Shown here: positions 10,065-22,249 of the stretch, piece by piece
Numbering within the stretch: position 1 is the stretch's first letter
Layout: the number at the start of each line of letters is the position of its first letter
Origin: Amylostereum areolatum
Taxonomy: Eukaryota; Basidiomycota; Agaricomycetes; Russulales; Stereaceae
DNA length: 64,000 bases
NCBI GenBank assembly: GCA_012932865.1
Contig: SAXG01000039.1
Span: forward strand, 366,506 to 430,505
Reading direction: 5' to 3'
Program-made: the position numbers and the translations under genes
Notes under the pieces: generated by a model
Database searches by the model: none
Told to the model about the DNA's origin: nothing
What the model saw: the letters and a program-made list of their open reading frames with translations, nothing else

Positions 10065-13000
10065 TCACAGCGGCAACCTGTGCGCCGGTGCCCTCGCGTC
10101 TTCCATCGCCCTCACGTCCACCGTCGCCTTCAAGTCGTGGTACCGCTGCAGATCGTACACCTCCCCCTTCGCCACCCCCGCCCTGTCGTTCGGCAGCCAT
10201 ATCACCGGCGGCGGCGCGACCAGTTCTGGCGCGTACAAGATCGAGGACATCTCCTCCGCGGGCTCCGCAAACGAAAGCGGGGGCAGGCGCGGTGGCGCGT
10301 CGGGATGCGCGCGCGCTGCACGCTCCGTCGCGGTGAGATCGTCGACCGTCTCCGTTGCTACGTGACGCCCATCCACGGAGCGCATAAGAAGGCCAGAAGA
10401 AAGAAACAAAGCGCGTCAGTTGCCGGTTATGAAATCGAAGAAAAATGGTCCATGGAGCGGGGTATTTTATATAAATCGGACGGGGTGATTTGGGGCTGTG
10501 GGGCCAGATAAAAAAGGGAAAGGACGTACGCAATGGCACAGGCCCTCGTGACTGGTACTTGCGACGGCGTCACCGCCAGCGTAACCGACATCATATCCAG
10601 CACACTCGCGAAAGAACCTCTCGCTCGCGAGGTCGTCGTCGCCCTCATCTCGCTGTTGCCCGCACTCCCACTCTCGTCCTCTCCTAAGATGATCTCTTTT
10701 TTATCTGTCCGCGCGGTAGCCTCAAACGTCTCCAGCGCCTCCCTGCGTCGCCATACTGAGCGACTTGCGGCCCGGAAAACGCGTTTTCCAGTATGCAAAG
10801 CCCTCCACCAGCACGACGATGAACACGGCGACGCCGACGAGCGTGCCCCCCTCAGGCCAAAGCCGCCTGCTGAGCAGGATCAGGCCCATAAGCAGAGGCT
10901 GGAAGGCAAGCACCGTTCCGAAGCGTTTGAGAAGCCACATCTGGAGAAGTCCCCCCGTTTGCGATCGGGTTCGTCCGTACACATATCCGACCAGGAATCG
11001 TTGAGCTAAAACCCACCCCAAAACAAGGATCAGGAGGCGTGCACACGCGGATTTACGCGTCGGAAGACGTACCGATGAGCGTCAGGAAGAGGAGCACCGC
11101 GACCGCAGGACCGATCAAAGGGAAGATGACCGAAAAGGTGGAGGCGAACACCACGGCGAACGCGCAACACGAAAGGGCATACACGGGGTTGTAACTTCTG
11201 GGGTACACAGCTGTACAAAGCCGTGTCAGCGCCGATGTAGACGTAAAATAGGATGGAAGGGGGGCGGAGCACGCACCACGGAAGCGCTGGCGAGGCGTGA
11301 CCGCCTCTCTCTCTGCGCGGAGCACCCTTCGCAGCCGGAACGGCTGCAAGAGCAGCAACGCAGGGGAAATTATAGCGATGTTGATGAGGATGGCGAAGCA
11401 CGAGGATGCTGATATAAATAGATCCATCCGCGATGGCCTGAGGGCGCCCGGATTCGATACTGAGCGCATCGAATGCGTAGAGAATCGCGCCTGCCGCGAT
11501 GAGCCATACAACCGCGACCGCGCCGAGGAGATAGAACATCGTTTTGACTACGAGTAGCTGCCCCCCGGAGACGGATACTGACGTCACGGATCGGGAGGCG
11601 ACTGTACAAGCGATTAGCACATATAAACTCCAACAACAACGGTCGGAAGACGTACAATGCAACGCCCCGAATGCGAGGGAAATAAACAGCGTCGCAGCGA
11701 CAGCCGGCGCGAGGACAGTTGCAAGTCCAGTTGTAAAACCATTGCTATCCGCCAACGGTTGCAGGAAGGTGAAGTAGTGCGCATAGTTGGGTGACGTCGC
11801 CAGTGCGAGGCCCACAGCCGCGGTGACTTGAACATTATGCCCCCTGTCAGCATAGCTCGACAAGATAGTGGGGGAAAACCTACGTCCAATCGCCAACAAC
11901 ACCGCACTCATCCCCACCGCCAACCAAAAGGCGATCTGCCTGAACATCTCATCTTCTCCTTGTAACAGATCCCACCTCACATCCTCCTTCCCCCTGCCCT
12001 CGATCAACTGCACTCCCCGGATGTATCTCAGTCCTCTCCCCACCATCAACCATCCCTTGATCCTCGCCCCATCCGCTATATCGTTATATGCGTCCGCCTG
12101 CGCTTCGACCACTTCCTGATTGATCCCCTTGAGCCTCGTCCGCCACTCCCGAATATCCGCATACACATTTCCCAGCTCCTCGTGGTCGAACCCCGTCAAC
12201 GGCCGGACAAACGGCCGTGTATGTTGTACGCGCAGATGGGGTGGAGGAACTTCGCTCGCGCGCTCGGGGTTTGCACGGCGCAGTGGGATGCTCTCGCGGT
12301 CCGAGGGTGACGGTCCGAATATTTTGGGACGGCGTACAAAGCGGAACGTGCTCGCGTCGCGATCGCCAGGCGCATGGGCTGTGTTAAGCATGGGGTCAGG
12401 TGTAGCGGCCAGGGGCGGGGTATGCGCCTTGCTGAAATCAATTGGTGCCTCCCGCATGAGGTCTACCCAGTCGTCATCCTCTGTCCCCTCTTGCCTCGAC
12501 GTTGGGTCTGTCGGGTCCGTGTCCAAGGGACGGGGCTCAAATGCACCTATCGGCGTCCCGTAGTCTACCTCCGTGTCTGTCGAGTGATCCACATAATTTG
12601 GGCCATAATGCTCGGGATCCGGGATGGGCGTGAGTGGCTCTGACATTTCTGGTTCCGCGGGCGATACGGCTGAGAAGGAGCCAGCCTGTATGCGTAGGTG
12701 GCTTCCCAGCGGAAAGAAGCTGCCAAACAGACTGTTACGTGTGCGGTTGACCTCCTGGAAGCGCGTGCCGACGACGCGTTGGCTGACCGACTCGGAGAAA
12801 CTGGGTTCCCGTTGACTGCCGTTTGCAGAAACCTGCTCACTGTCGACGCCGCGAAGGGCGCCGAGCTTGTAGTATTGTGAGGGGGCGACATATGAAACTG
12901 GCGCGAAAGAGGTGGAGCCAAGGGAAGAAGAGCCGAACGCAGGGTTTCGACGGCGCCGGCGCTGATGCAGATGGGAGGAGCCCTGTCAGAGACAAGGTTG

Positions 13001-14741
13001 AACAGTAGGCTGAAAATGCGCACCTGGGGGGAGCCCAAGGCTTTCGGACGACTGATACGGGGGTTGCCATCGATTTCTCTGTTTGAGGACATACGACCAG
13101 GAAGGTTCAAAGTCGGCAATGGAGGGCTCTGGAGTCGACAGGCGGAAAGACATGACATATTTGGTTTCGGCGATCTCAAGGTGCTCAAGGATCGTGTCTC
13201 GCTCCTCGATGAGCAACGCGAGACGTTCGGTGTCCCTAAGTCCAGACAGCAAGTAAATATTCATCGTGCGTACGAAAGTGCAAGAGGTAATCACCCTATA
13301 GAAAACAGACTCTGAATCTCGATTTCTTTCCCGTCTTCTCTCTCGTTACCGAGAAGTTCATCTCCCCTCCCGTCGAATTGAATGGCCGTTGCGGGATCCT
13401 GTTGCACGCTGGGCCCCGGATCCGACGGGTGGAGGACGGTCGAATGAGGTGCTCAGGCCGGATTTAACAATGAAATCCTTGACGCGTCGCTCGCCCCAAC
13501 CGACGAAACCTGGTGCATCGCGCGCGCTGAGCCAGCCCATCTCGAGACCTTGTAGATGTACGTCAGTCCATGAGCGACGGAAGGCCACGAGTCTGCTGAA
13601 CTCTTTGAGGATTTTGATCAAGGCAGGGAGGATCCCCACGACGATGAGGAGGGCTGTGAGGATAATAATTCGTACCCGAGCCTTCCAGCTGAAGTCTTCG
13701 CCATCGATGACCGCGCGTGCAGACAGCCCGTTCGCGGTAGAGATATTTCTGTCTTCAAGAAGTCGAAGGAGGCGCATGAGGCTCAGGTCCTCTAGTGTAG
13801 AATAAACGCCTTCAAACCGCGGTGAGGCGGAGGAGTGGGAGACGCAAGGAGTAGAAACAAGGTAGAGTGGTAGCGCCTCCAGCTAAACCGAGGATCGACC
13901 AACCGAGGACGACCCTCAAACAGTGCCATAGCGTCCGCTGGCCAAGTTCTTCATCGGAGGGAAAGAGCTTCGCGTCTATTGCGGCCGATTGGCCTGCGTC
14001 GGATACGTCTTTTGCGATCGAGGGTACAAGGGGAACATGGGGAGACAAGAAGGCCCATATGGTGGGCCGAAGGCGTTTTGGACGGATCCTGCGGTGGGTG
14101 AGCGCCACATTCGACACGAGGAGCGAGATTACGCACTCTTCTGGTACAAACCACTCTCTAAGGCCGTACACTTGCCGGAATCGCGGTCGTAACATAGCAA
14201 ACAATAACTGGGAAACTGTCAGCATGCGATCCAGAAGGAGCATAGGCGACGCACCCATAGCAATAAGCCTATAACGCTCGACAGCACGATGGTGGATAAG
14301 AGTCCGTCGACGGATGCATCGAGTCCGTGGCCCAAACATACCGTCTGCTCTGCAGAGACTGAAGGTACCAGGACTAGGAAGGGAAGAGCCGGTAGGTAAG
14401 GAAGAGGAAGCGACAGTCATGGAAGAAGAGAAATCATCAGTAGTGGTTGAAGTCATTAAAGTCGTCAAGCTTGAGATCGTGTGTACGTCGCTAAATGAAG
14501 AGGTAGATGGGAATGAGCCGGTATTAGGTGACGCCGTGGGTATTAATGTCGTCGCGGAGTCAGTTGCGTGAGTTGACGTAGCAGATGGATCGTGTGTAGG
14601 CGTGGACGGGGGACGTGGAGAAGGAGGGACACGGGGTGGTGGAAGGGGAAATAGTGTGCCATAGGCCCTGGGCGCTGTCTTCAACGTTGTCTTGTTCTTC
14701 TCGAGCGCGTCTGGCGCGCCAAAAACCGGCAACGTCCACAT
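10065..14741 (-). CDS. Csc1/OSCA-type stress-gated cation channel (DUF221)
   Basis: This is a large multi-exon gene for a calcium-permeable, osmotically or mechanically gated channel of the Csc1/OSCA/TMEM63 family, expected in the plasma membrane. From the N-terminus it has a Ser/Thr-rich segment, then the RSN1 N-terminal TMs with GLDASVDGLLSTIVLSSVIG, FAMLRPRFRQVYGLREWFV and FPSDEELGQRTLWHCLRVVL. Next come MGWLSARDAPGFVGWGE, a long cytosolic domain (STPEPSIADFEP; HLRVQHTRPFVRPLTGF; YNDIADGARIKGWLMVGRGL), and the 7-TM channel region (ATVLAPAVAATLFISLAFGA; YPRSYNPVYALSCCAFAVVF; RFLVGYVYGRTRSQTGGLLQ; LLMGLILLSRRLWPEGG). It ends in the C-terminal tail ERAARAHPDAPPRLPP...PPPVIWLPNDRAGVAKGEVYDLQ. 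Introns are short and splice-compatible throughout. The start at 14,741 (MWTLPVFGAPDALEKN) is the best ATG but is not proven. Confidence 0.92.
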
Positions 14742-15356
14742 GACCGGAGCGCCCGTCGTCGTGATCTGTCGTGCGGGTCATCCTGGGGAAGGGTATCGAG
14801 CAGAGAAAATCGTGCAAGAGGGGTCAGAGTGTGCCGGAGGAGAGAATGATAATTGCCAACGAAGCCGGAACATGTCGTCCTCCTCGCTATTTTGCCGTGC
14901 AGCTGCCAGCCACCACGCACGAGTGGAAACAACACCTCGACCAACTGTGACCGTCCCTGTGTCATCATCGACAGCTTTGCCGCTTCAGATCCATACCGCT
15001 TATCCAAAGATCGCCACCGTCGTCTCCTCATGCTGTGCGATAGCGTATAAATAACCTTGCCTGAACTTTGAATTTGAGATTTGAAACCTGAAGGCCGCTT
15101 CACTCGCTCTATGTACCGATACCTCTCTTGATCAGAAGAACATCCCAATCACGCATTCATGGATACAGAGAGCAGACGACAGCAATAATTACTGAGATAT
15201 GATACAAAGCGAATACAGATGCACGATCCATCGACGTGTACGACGGTCGACCAAAGCGCCAGTCAAAACTCCTGTTATATGTCAGCATGATATTGAGCAT
15301 AGAGGTCGGTGAGGCGTACCTATATACCCAGAGGAAACCCTGCAATGTCCACGACA
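14742..15356. other. intergenic
   Basis: This holds the promoter region of the Csc1-like gene and the 3' region of the next minus-strand gene. I see no coding frame of protein character. Confidence 0.5.
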
Positions 15357-15596
15357 CTAATATGGCGGAGGTGGTGTCGGTGGGCGTTCCTGAACGAACA
15401 CCTCTCCGTCGCAAGTTGTGACGGTGACAACCTTGCGGTCTTTCAGCCATGGGGGGACATCGCCTTGAATGACGGGTGATGGACAACGATTCCTCTGTGC
15501 ACGAGGCGGCCTGACCTGCCTCATCGCTGGTCCGTAGGCGGGCGGAGCGGGTGCATCTGCATCGAGAACGTGGGATTTGCTAGGAATGCAGCCCAT
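15357..15596 (-). CDS. 79-aa MGC-start lipid-anchored mini-protein ending in PPPY
   Basis: This is a single exon. The protein begins MGCIPSKSH: Gly2 is an N-myristoylation site and Cys3 a likely palmitoylation site, the pattern seen in G-alpha subunits and Src-like proteins, so membrane anchoring is expected. The body is proline-rich (APAPPAYGPAMRQVRPPRAQ), followed by a short folded-looking strand region (WLKDRKVVTVTTCDGEVFVQ). The last residues are RPPTPPPPY, placing a PPxY WW-domain ligand at the very C-terminus. I chose the ATG at 15,596 over the frame extending further upstream because it yields the MGC signature. A TATA-like element on the minus strand lies near 15,864-15,874. I do not recognise a named family. 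A role as a membrane-tethered Rsp5/Nedd4 ligand is inference from the two motifs. Confidence 0.65.
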   Translation of the reverse strand: MGCIPSKSHVLDADAPAPPAYGPAMRQVRPPRAQRNRCPSPVIQGDVPPWLKDRKVVTVTTCDGEVFVQERPPTPPPPY

Positions 15597-16684
15597 GGGA
15601 ACGGAAGCGGGGGTGGGTAAGACTGCACTAAATGAGCACAAATTCTCGCGCAGAACGGTGTATCAAGCTCACTAACTGGGGAATATTAAGGCGGGCGGTA
15701 AAGAGTGACGGGTTATTCCTCAGATTACTTATCGACGTGAGTCGGAGGGTGAAAGGGAGTGAAGGAATGAGGTGTGCCAGAAGGCGAGAGGGGAAGAGGA
15801 GGGGGAGGGGGAGGAGGGGAGGGGGAAGAGACGGGCTCTGGCGTGATTCAAACAGGTTCAGTGATATATAAGGAGGGCAGGACGCGTCGGGCACAGTGAT
15901 GTGATTGGCCACAGCTCCGAAGGATCGCAGATTCGCAGCCAGTTACGTCCGAGTCGTTGGCGGTTGAGATGATGGGATAAATCCGCCACCGCTTTCACAA
16001 GCGTGTCGCGAGGGGACATGATGACAGGCTACAGCACCTTGTACTTTCCCTTGTACTTGTGCAATCATCTTCTGTTCATCTTCTCCTGCTTCAGGAGAGC
16101 TTCGTCATTCTCAAGCAATTCTGGAGGTTGGACGAACAAGGCCACGGCCGCTGCCCACGTAAATGCCTGCCTGTGTTCCTCCTGCCAACAGCTAGACCAG
16201 ATCAGGACCAGATGGATAGATAGTGGGCATATTGGACGTGTAAGGTGAACGAGATATTTCGGGTTTCCTGACCGAGGAAAGTCACAAGCCTAGCGCGCAG
16301 CATACCGGTGCAGCAGAGGGATGGTGGATACAAATCATTGCAGCGAGTCCTGAGCGCCTGAGCCTAGGAAGCCTTCGCGGTCGTGTGTAGAAGTTAGTTG
16401 CCAAAGGCTTCAGCTTCAGCCTTCCGTGGTCGCTTGAGGAGAAAGAGCAAGAGGTCGGCAAAGTGGAGTCAAAGTGGAGCAATAACGCGCGAATTTGGCC
16501 ACGTGTCGTAACCATATATGGTAACTACATCGAAGCCATCCCGTTAGTGAAGTTGACTTGTTCGATATTGTACCGGACCCTTCATCTTGCGTATCGTCTC
16601 TTGCCATTGGGTCTCCGTCTCACCGTATACTTCAAGATCCTCCTCGAAGAAAGGGGTCCTTCATTCCGTCTTGACGCGTCAACC
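15597..16684. other. intergenic, divergent promoter region
   Basis: This spacer lies between the divergently transcribed mini-protein and Sly1. It contains a purine-rich (GGGAGA/GAGG) tract at about 15,775-15,835 and a TATATAAGG-like sequence near 15,866. No gene is seen. Confidence 0.5.
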
Positions 16685-19199
16685 ATGGCCAGTAACGCGC
16701 TCAAGCAAGTGAGTCTACGCGTTACGTGTCATGGACAATGCGAATTGTTGACATCGTCCTTTCGTTAGGCATCGTCCTCGCAGACATTACAGCAGGCGCA
16801 GACAAATGCTCTCTTAACCCTCCTTAATTTGAACGACCCTGTACCCGCTAGCTCTAGTACAACCGGAAAGACCGCCTCCACGCTCAAACCGGCTACAGGC
16901 CCTCCGGTGTGGAAGATCCTCGTGCTCGACCAGCAAACCAAGGACGTTCTCGCGACTGTTCTGCGTGTACAGGACCTACGCGACATCGGTGTAACCCTTC
17001 ATGTGTGCGTTCGTCTTTCTCGAAATCGTGTGCCTATAATCATCCTCGCGAATCGTTAACAGCCAACTTCATTCCTCCCGCCCACCATTACCCGACGTCC
17101 CCGCTGTCTACTTCGTATCGCCAACCCTCCCCAATATCCGCAGGATAGCAGAGGATCTGGAGAAGGGCCTATACGATTCATACCATCTCAACTTCTCGGA
17201 ACCGTTGCCGCGTGCGTTGCTGGAGGAGCTTGCTGCGTCCGTAGCAAGAGACGGCACTGGAGAGCTCGTCGATGAGGTGCGTCTATGCGTTTATACGTCT
17301 ATCGAATGGATCTGATAGTGTTTAGGTCGTCGACCAATATCTATCTTTCATCGCACCCTCTGCTTCCCTTTATTCGTTGATGCCTCCACCAGCACCAACA
17401 ACTCCCGCTTCTCCTGCACTAAGCCAACCTGGACCGTCCACCCAACCTACCTCTTACTCCATCCTTAACTCCCCCTCCTCATCTGAGCAAGAAATCGAGG
17501 GCGAAATCGAACGAATAGCCAGCGGGATATTCAGCGTCGTCGCCACCACCGGTGCGTCTTCGGACCGTTCTCCTTTCTTTCTGAAGTTGTGTTCAAATAG
17601 ATCACAGGTCAGGTTCCCATTATTCGTGCTCCCAAGGGCAACGCCGCAGAGATGGTTGCAAAAAAGCTCGAAACGCGCATTCGCGATTCTATCATAATGG
17701 CTTCCCGTTCTCAAGGCACATCCCTCTTCACACAAGATGCCGCCGGACTTTCCAATCTTTCACGGCCGTGTGCGTCTTCTTTCCTCTCACCTCCAGTCCC
17801 TTTCTCATCCTGTACACTCTTAGTGCTGCTTATCCTTGATCGAAACATCGACCTCGTCCCCATGATGTCGCACGGCTGGACATACCAGGCCCTCGTTTCG
17901 GATTGTCTGGAAATGAGGCTTAATCGCGTGACGGTGCCCCACCCGCAAAAGAAGGCCTACGATCTCGACGCGAAAGATTTCTTCTGGGCTAAGAACGCGG
18001 CCAACCCATTCCCCCAAGTTGCTGAAGACATTGACACCGAACTGAACCGATACAAGCAGGACGCGGCGGAGATCACGCGTTCGACTGGTGTCAATGATGT
18101 GAACGATATCGCGCAGATGTATGTCTATTCCTCTGCTTTGACGGCTTGTCCGTGAGGATCGAATGCTTTCGCGTATAGGGACCTGTCCACGAACGCGGCT
18201 CATCTCAAGGCAGCCATCACACAGCTGCCCGAGCTGACGGCGAGGAAGGCGACGCTGGATACGCACATGAACATCGCGACGGCGCTCCTGGAGGAGATCA
18301 AGAAACGAGGGTTGGACGAATTGTTTAGCACAGAGGAAGCTATCTCTAAACAGGTAAAACACCTACACCGTTTCTGTCCGCCCGTTGTTCACTACACCGC
18401 CGTAGACTGTGGCCACCATCCTCGAAACCCTTCGCACACCCAAGGCCGAGGGCCAACCTACACCACTCGACAAACTCCGCCTCGTGCTCATCTTCTATCT
18501 CTCCTCTCCGGACAACGCCATCTCCAAAGACGATATTGCCGCACTGGAGGCAGAGCTGAAGAAGGCTGGCGTGGACGTAGCCTCGTTCGACTATGTGCGC
18601 CGTCTGCGTGAGATATCCCGCATGATTGTGCCCAGTGCCGCGGGTGGGTCATCCACGCCCAACCTTGGTGGTGGCGTGCAGGGCGGCGAGCTGTTCAAGG
18701 GCTTCAGCTCGCTCGGAAATCGGGTACGTCCTCTGCCTTCACCCTCGTCGATCTATTCTCAAAGATACCTTCATAGCTCGCAGGCCGCCTCGGCGACACC
18801 GGCCTCGAAAACCTCATCTCCGGCGTCAAGAACTTCCTCCCGGCCAACAAGCTCCTCACTGTGACCCGACTGACAGAAGCACTTATGGACTCTTCCGCCG
18901 CGTCCAACCAGTCCCTGCAAGAAACAGACGAATACCTCTTTCTCGATCCCCGCGCACCTCGCACCAGCGCCGCGCCGTATGGCCAGAACCAGGCGAGCGG
19001 GGGAACTGGTCGTGCGCGACGAATGGCGTTCCAGGAAGGCATCGTGTTTATGGTCGGCGGGGCTGGATACGTCGAGTACGGGAACCTTGAGGAGTGGGCA
19101 GGGAAGACCGGGAAGAAGGTGTCGTATGGAGGAACAGAGATTTGGGATCCGGAAGGGTTCGTGGGGATGTTGGAGGAGCTAGGGAAGAGTCGGTCGTGA
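16685..19199 (+). CDS. SLY1: Sly1, Sec1/Munc18-family SNARE regulator
   Basis: Sly1 binds syntaxin-5/Sed5-type SNAREs and promotes ER-Golgi vesicle fusion at the cytosolic face of membranes. Exon 1 (MASNALKQ, 16,685-16,708) is followed by exon 2 from 16,769 with [20 protein letters not shown], then [20 protein letters not shown] and [17 protein letters not shown]. Later exons carry [80 protein letters not shown], and the C-terminal [20 protein letters not shown]. Domains 1, 2, 3a and 3b of the SM fold are all represented. All junctions use GT-AG introns and I see no frame break. It is convergent with the GHITM-type gene downstream, with 307 bp between the stops. Confidence 0.96.
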
Positions 19200-19506
19200 G
19201 GAGGGTATCAGTATCTCGTCAGGAGATAGTTTGGTACAGCATGTCGTATGGCTGTATTGGATCTTTGTGTCTGGGTATACTTATAGAATTTGTGATCTGC
19301 TGTGGTGGGCGCCCTAATTTGCTTCCCTGAGCTGTATTGGGATGAGCTGGATGACCCTTTTATATGCGACTTCGTCGAGAGTATTTTTGGAAATGTGGGA
19401 AGTGGCGAAGGAGTAGTGGCAAGGTGATACATGGATTGAACTATAGATACAACGGCAAACGCGCAACAAGTGCTCCAAGATTATTGTAACCGAGACGAGA
19501 AAGTGG

Positions 19507-20849
19507 TTACTTCTTCTTGTTTCCTTGCATGGCAAGAATCTGAACGATGCGAATGCTGGATAGAAACAAGCGCCGTTAGCAAGGATGCTGGGGGAGGAAG
19601 ATGGAAACCTTACAAGATGTTTATCATATCAAGCTCAAGGCTGATAGCCTCGCGCATAGGGTCCCTCGGAACAGCACCGACCTGGGCCGCGCGTGCATGC
19701 GCCAAAATCTTTTGGGTGCTAAAAAGCACGTCAGCAGCCTGGGTTGGAGCCAATTCCGCGCAGAAACTTACTCGTAAAGCACCATGCCACTGAACACGGC
19801 GAGACCACCATAAAGGGAGATCGACTCGGCAATAGCAAGACCACGCATGCCGAGAGGGAGAGCCATAGGAGCGAGGGAACTAAGCGCGACGACTGTCACG
19901 CCAGCGAGAAGGGGGCCACCCATGTAGAGATACTTGTCATTGCTGTGATATAGTTGCTTGAGCACGGATCGGAAAGCTGCAAGGAAGCAACTTACGTAGC
20001 AGTGGCGCCGACGTAGGACAAGGAACCCACAACACCGCATGTATACAATGCGGCACGAGAGAGAATGGCCGGGTTCAAGAAAAACAGAGGGCTAAGGGTT
20101 GCTGCCTGACACGCGTTAAACGCCTGCAAAGATAAAGACGTGAGGGACAATCAAGTCGGAATAACGCGACAGTTCATACCACCCAGAAGAGATGTTTTTG
20201 CACGGTGTTTTCCGGAGGGGTGTAGAAGACACCCATCATGCTGCCAATGCTACCGACCAGACTGACACCGAGAACCAGCCCTACACCCATGATCAGCTCC
20301 GATAGCATGAAATCCTGAAACAGCAAAACCTACATGGGTTCGCCGCCATGATACGGTATGGAAGCCCAGCCTTGAACATCGCACGAGCAGCCAAGGCCGT
20401 CAAAACGAGACCACCACCGGTGTACTTGAACGAATCATGAAGGTAGGACTGCTCGTACGCAGACAAGCTGTCTCGCGTCTCTCTGTTCAAGAAAGTCTGC
20501 ACAGCAATGACAGTGCCGGCGACGGTAGCCTAAACGAAAAGTTAGTAGATTCGTCAGCGGCATCCAACTCCGCTAAGAAAAGGAGACGAACAGCGGTCAC
20601 CGCATAACGTTTCCAGGCTTCTTGTTGAGTGGGACGAGTGATGACGGCGGAGTTGGTGATGGTCCTTGACGACTGGCCCGGTTTGAATGAGAAGGTGAAG
20701 AACGCATTCTGGCGTTTCTTGAGTGCATCGAGCACATTTGGACGCGATGCGTTGCTGAAGGCGCGAAACGAAACGCAATGGGGAGTAGCGCGCGCGACGC
20801 TGGGCCGCGCCAGAGGTCGAACAGCAGCGAAGATGCCGACTCGCAACAT
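19507..20849 (-). CDS. GHITM/MICS1-like Bax inhibitor-1 family protein (mitochondrial)
   Basis: This is a multi-pass inner mitochondrial membrane protein of the BI-1/TMBIM family, related to human GHITM, which affects cristae shape and ion exchange. The start MLRVGIFAAVRPLARPSVAR is a basic, Ser/Ala-rich presequence. Then come QSYLHDSFKYTGGGLVLTAL, LGVSLVGSIGSMMGVFYTPP, CGVVGSLSYVGATATNDKYL, GGPLLAGVTVVALSSLAPMA, and ISLYGGLAVFSGMVLYDTQK followed by ILAHARAAQVGAVPRDPM. The family's conserved LYDTQ near the last helices is present. The C-terminus IVQILAMQGNKKK carries lysines. There are five or more exons, all consistent. The start lies only 217 bp from the uL13m start on the other strand, so the two nuclear genes for mitochondrial proteins may share regulation. 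Confidence 0.9.
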
Positions 20850-20961
20850 GGGGCAGAGGGATGGTGGTGGTTTGTGGACAAGAGACGGGACGTCATTTGA
20901 GCTGTCGGCATTGGATTGCGTATTGCCCCGGCCATTCTCGAAAGCTCTCCGGGAGAAGATA

Positions 20962-20971
20962 AGATAAGATT
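20962..20971 (-). promoter_or_regulatory. GATA-type decamer AATCTTATCT overlapping CCAAT
   Basis: It sits in the 217-bp spacer between the GHITM-like and uL13m genes. On the minus strand it reads CCAATCTTATCT, with two GATA cores in tandem (plus strand GATAAGATAAGATTGG). The same decamer recurs at 26,025 and 58,895. Confidence 0.5.
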
Positions 20972-21066
20972 GGAACATCCTCGCTAATTGCCGCGAGCCG
21001 CCCACCGCGACGTGCAGCGCAAACCCACTTGGCTTTGTATCCGACTTGACTAGTGACTTTCTACCT

Positions 21067-21672
21067 ATGTCCCAGGCTGTGGGAAACGTACGTGTTTATG
21101 CATTCTCTCTGGGCTTGTATTCACCCGATCATAGGCTGCCCTCGCCTACGCGCGCGTATGGCACCACGTCGACGCGAACGAACGCGTTCTCGGAAAACTC
21201 GCTGAACGCATTGCACTTGTTCTCATGGGCAAGCATAAGCCAATATACGACCCCAGTGGTGAGTATTGTCTTCCAATTCATGAGCAGCATCTAAAGATAC
21301 CGATGTTGCAGTTGATTGCGGCGACTATGTCATCGTCACTAATGCGCGTCAGGTGAAAGTCACTGGCAAGAAGGATGAGCAGGTCGTCTTCCGCAAGCAT
21401 ACTATGTTTCCTGGGGGTCTTAAAGAGATAAAGTATAAGGACATGATGCATAAGAAGCCCGACGAGGTGCGTCTCCTTGCTCCGCTACTCTTTCTTGTGT
21501 CTGACATTCCTTCCAGATCATCCGCCATGCAGTTTCCGGTATGTTGCCCAAAAACAAACTGCGCGACCGACGTCTAGAGCGTCTCCGAATATTCGAAGAC
21601 AGTAATATGGGTGTGTTTGAAAAGAACATTCTCAAGCGTTGGGAAGACGGGACACTACCAGCGAAACGGTGA
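21067..21672 (+). CDS. mitochondrial large-subunit ribosomal protein uL13m
   Basis: This is a homologue of bacterial L13 and yeast MrpL23, a structural protein of the mitochondrial large ribosomal subunit. Exon 1 is tiny (MSQAVGN, from 21,067). Next comes [20 protein letters not shown] with [19 protein letters not shown], then [40 protein letters not shown], and [20 protein letters not shown] ending [20 protein letters not shown]. The hallmark D.GD.VIV.NA..V..TG.K and HA.SGMLP.N..R segments are intact. There are about four short introns. It is divergent from the GHITM-like gene. Confidence 0.94.
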
Positions 21673-22249
21673 CCCGTGACCCCGTGTTCACTTATGTCTA
21701 CTCCCCCCCTGTTCGTACTTGCCTAATTGCCATTATCTACATCTGTCTGGATTTATCACGTCGCGTCCAATTTATTTCGGCCACAGAGCCTCATCGTACC
21801 CATACCATGAACGTCTCTGCATCGCATGCATGCACATTGTACTGGATGCGCATGTGGGAATGAGCTGCATCTCTTCCCTGCAGATAACTTAGCGACGCGG
21901 TCCTGCGTGAGGATGCACAAGCCGCGGACGAGGTGTCGGACTCGATATGTGAAAACCCTGAGTCTGGAAACGCACCAGGATGGTACGCAAGCCAAGATCT
22001 ACTTGTAGTATCATCAGAATACGCGGCGCGTAAGATACTGGACTACCCACCGTACCAAGATAGTGACCGCTATATACACTTCCGTGTGTTCAAGAATATA
22101 TGACCGAAGGCCGGAGCTTCAAGATTACATCTACTAAAAAGCAACTGGGGTGTGCCAGTGAACGGGTCTTCCGGGGATAATAGAGCACGTCTACGGGATG
22201 CGACAACCTAAGATCGACAGCCCGTTTGGTGGAAAGTACGACGAACCTC
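21673..22249. other. intergenic, convergent 3' ends
   Basis: This spacer lies between the stops of uL13m (plus) and the acidic hypothetical gene (minus). No coding or RNA feature is seen; it presumably holds the two 3' UTRs. Confidence 0.55.

Noticed and set aside
9862..10539. 225-codon minus-strand frame overlapping the end of the Csc1-like gene
   Set aside because: Another frame of the same strand encodes the conserved Csc1 C-terminal tail (PPPVIWLPNDRAGVA). This frame is low-complexity and includes expected UTR.
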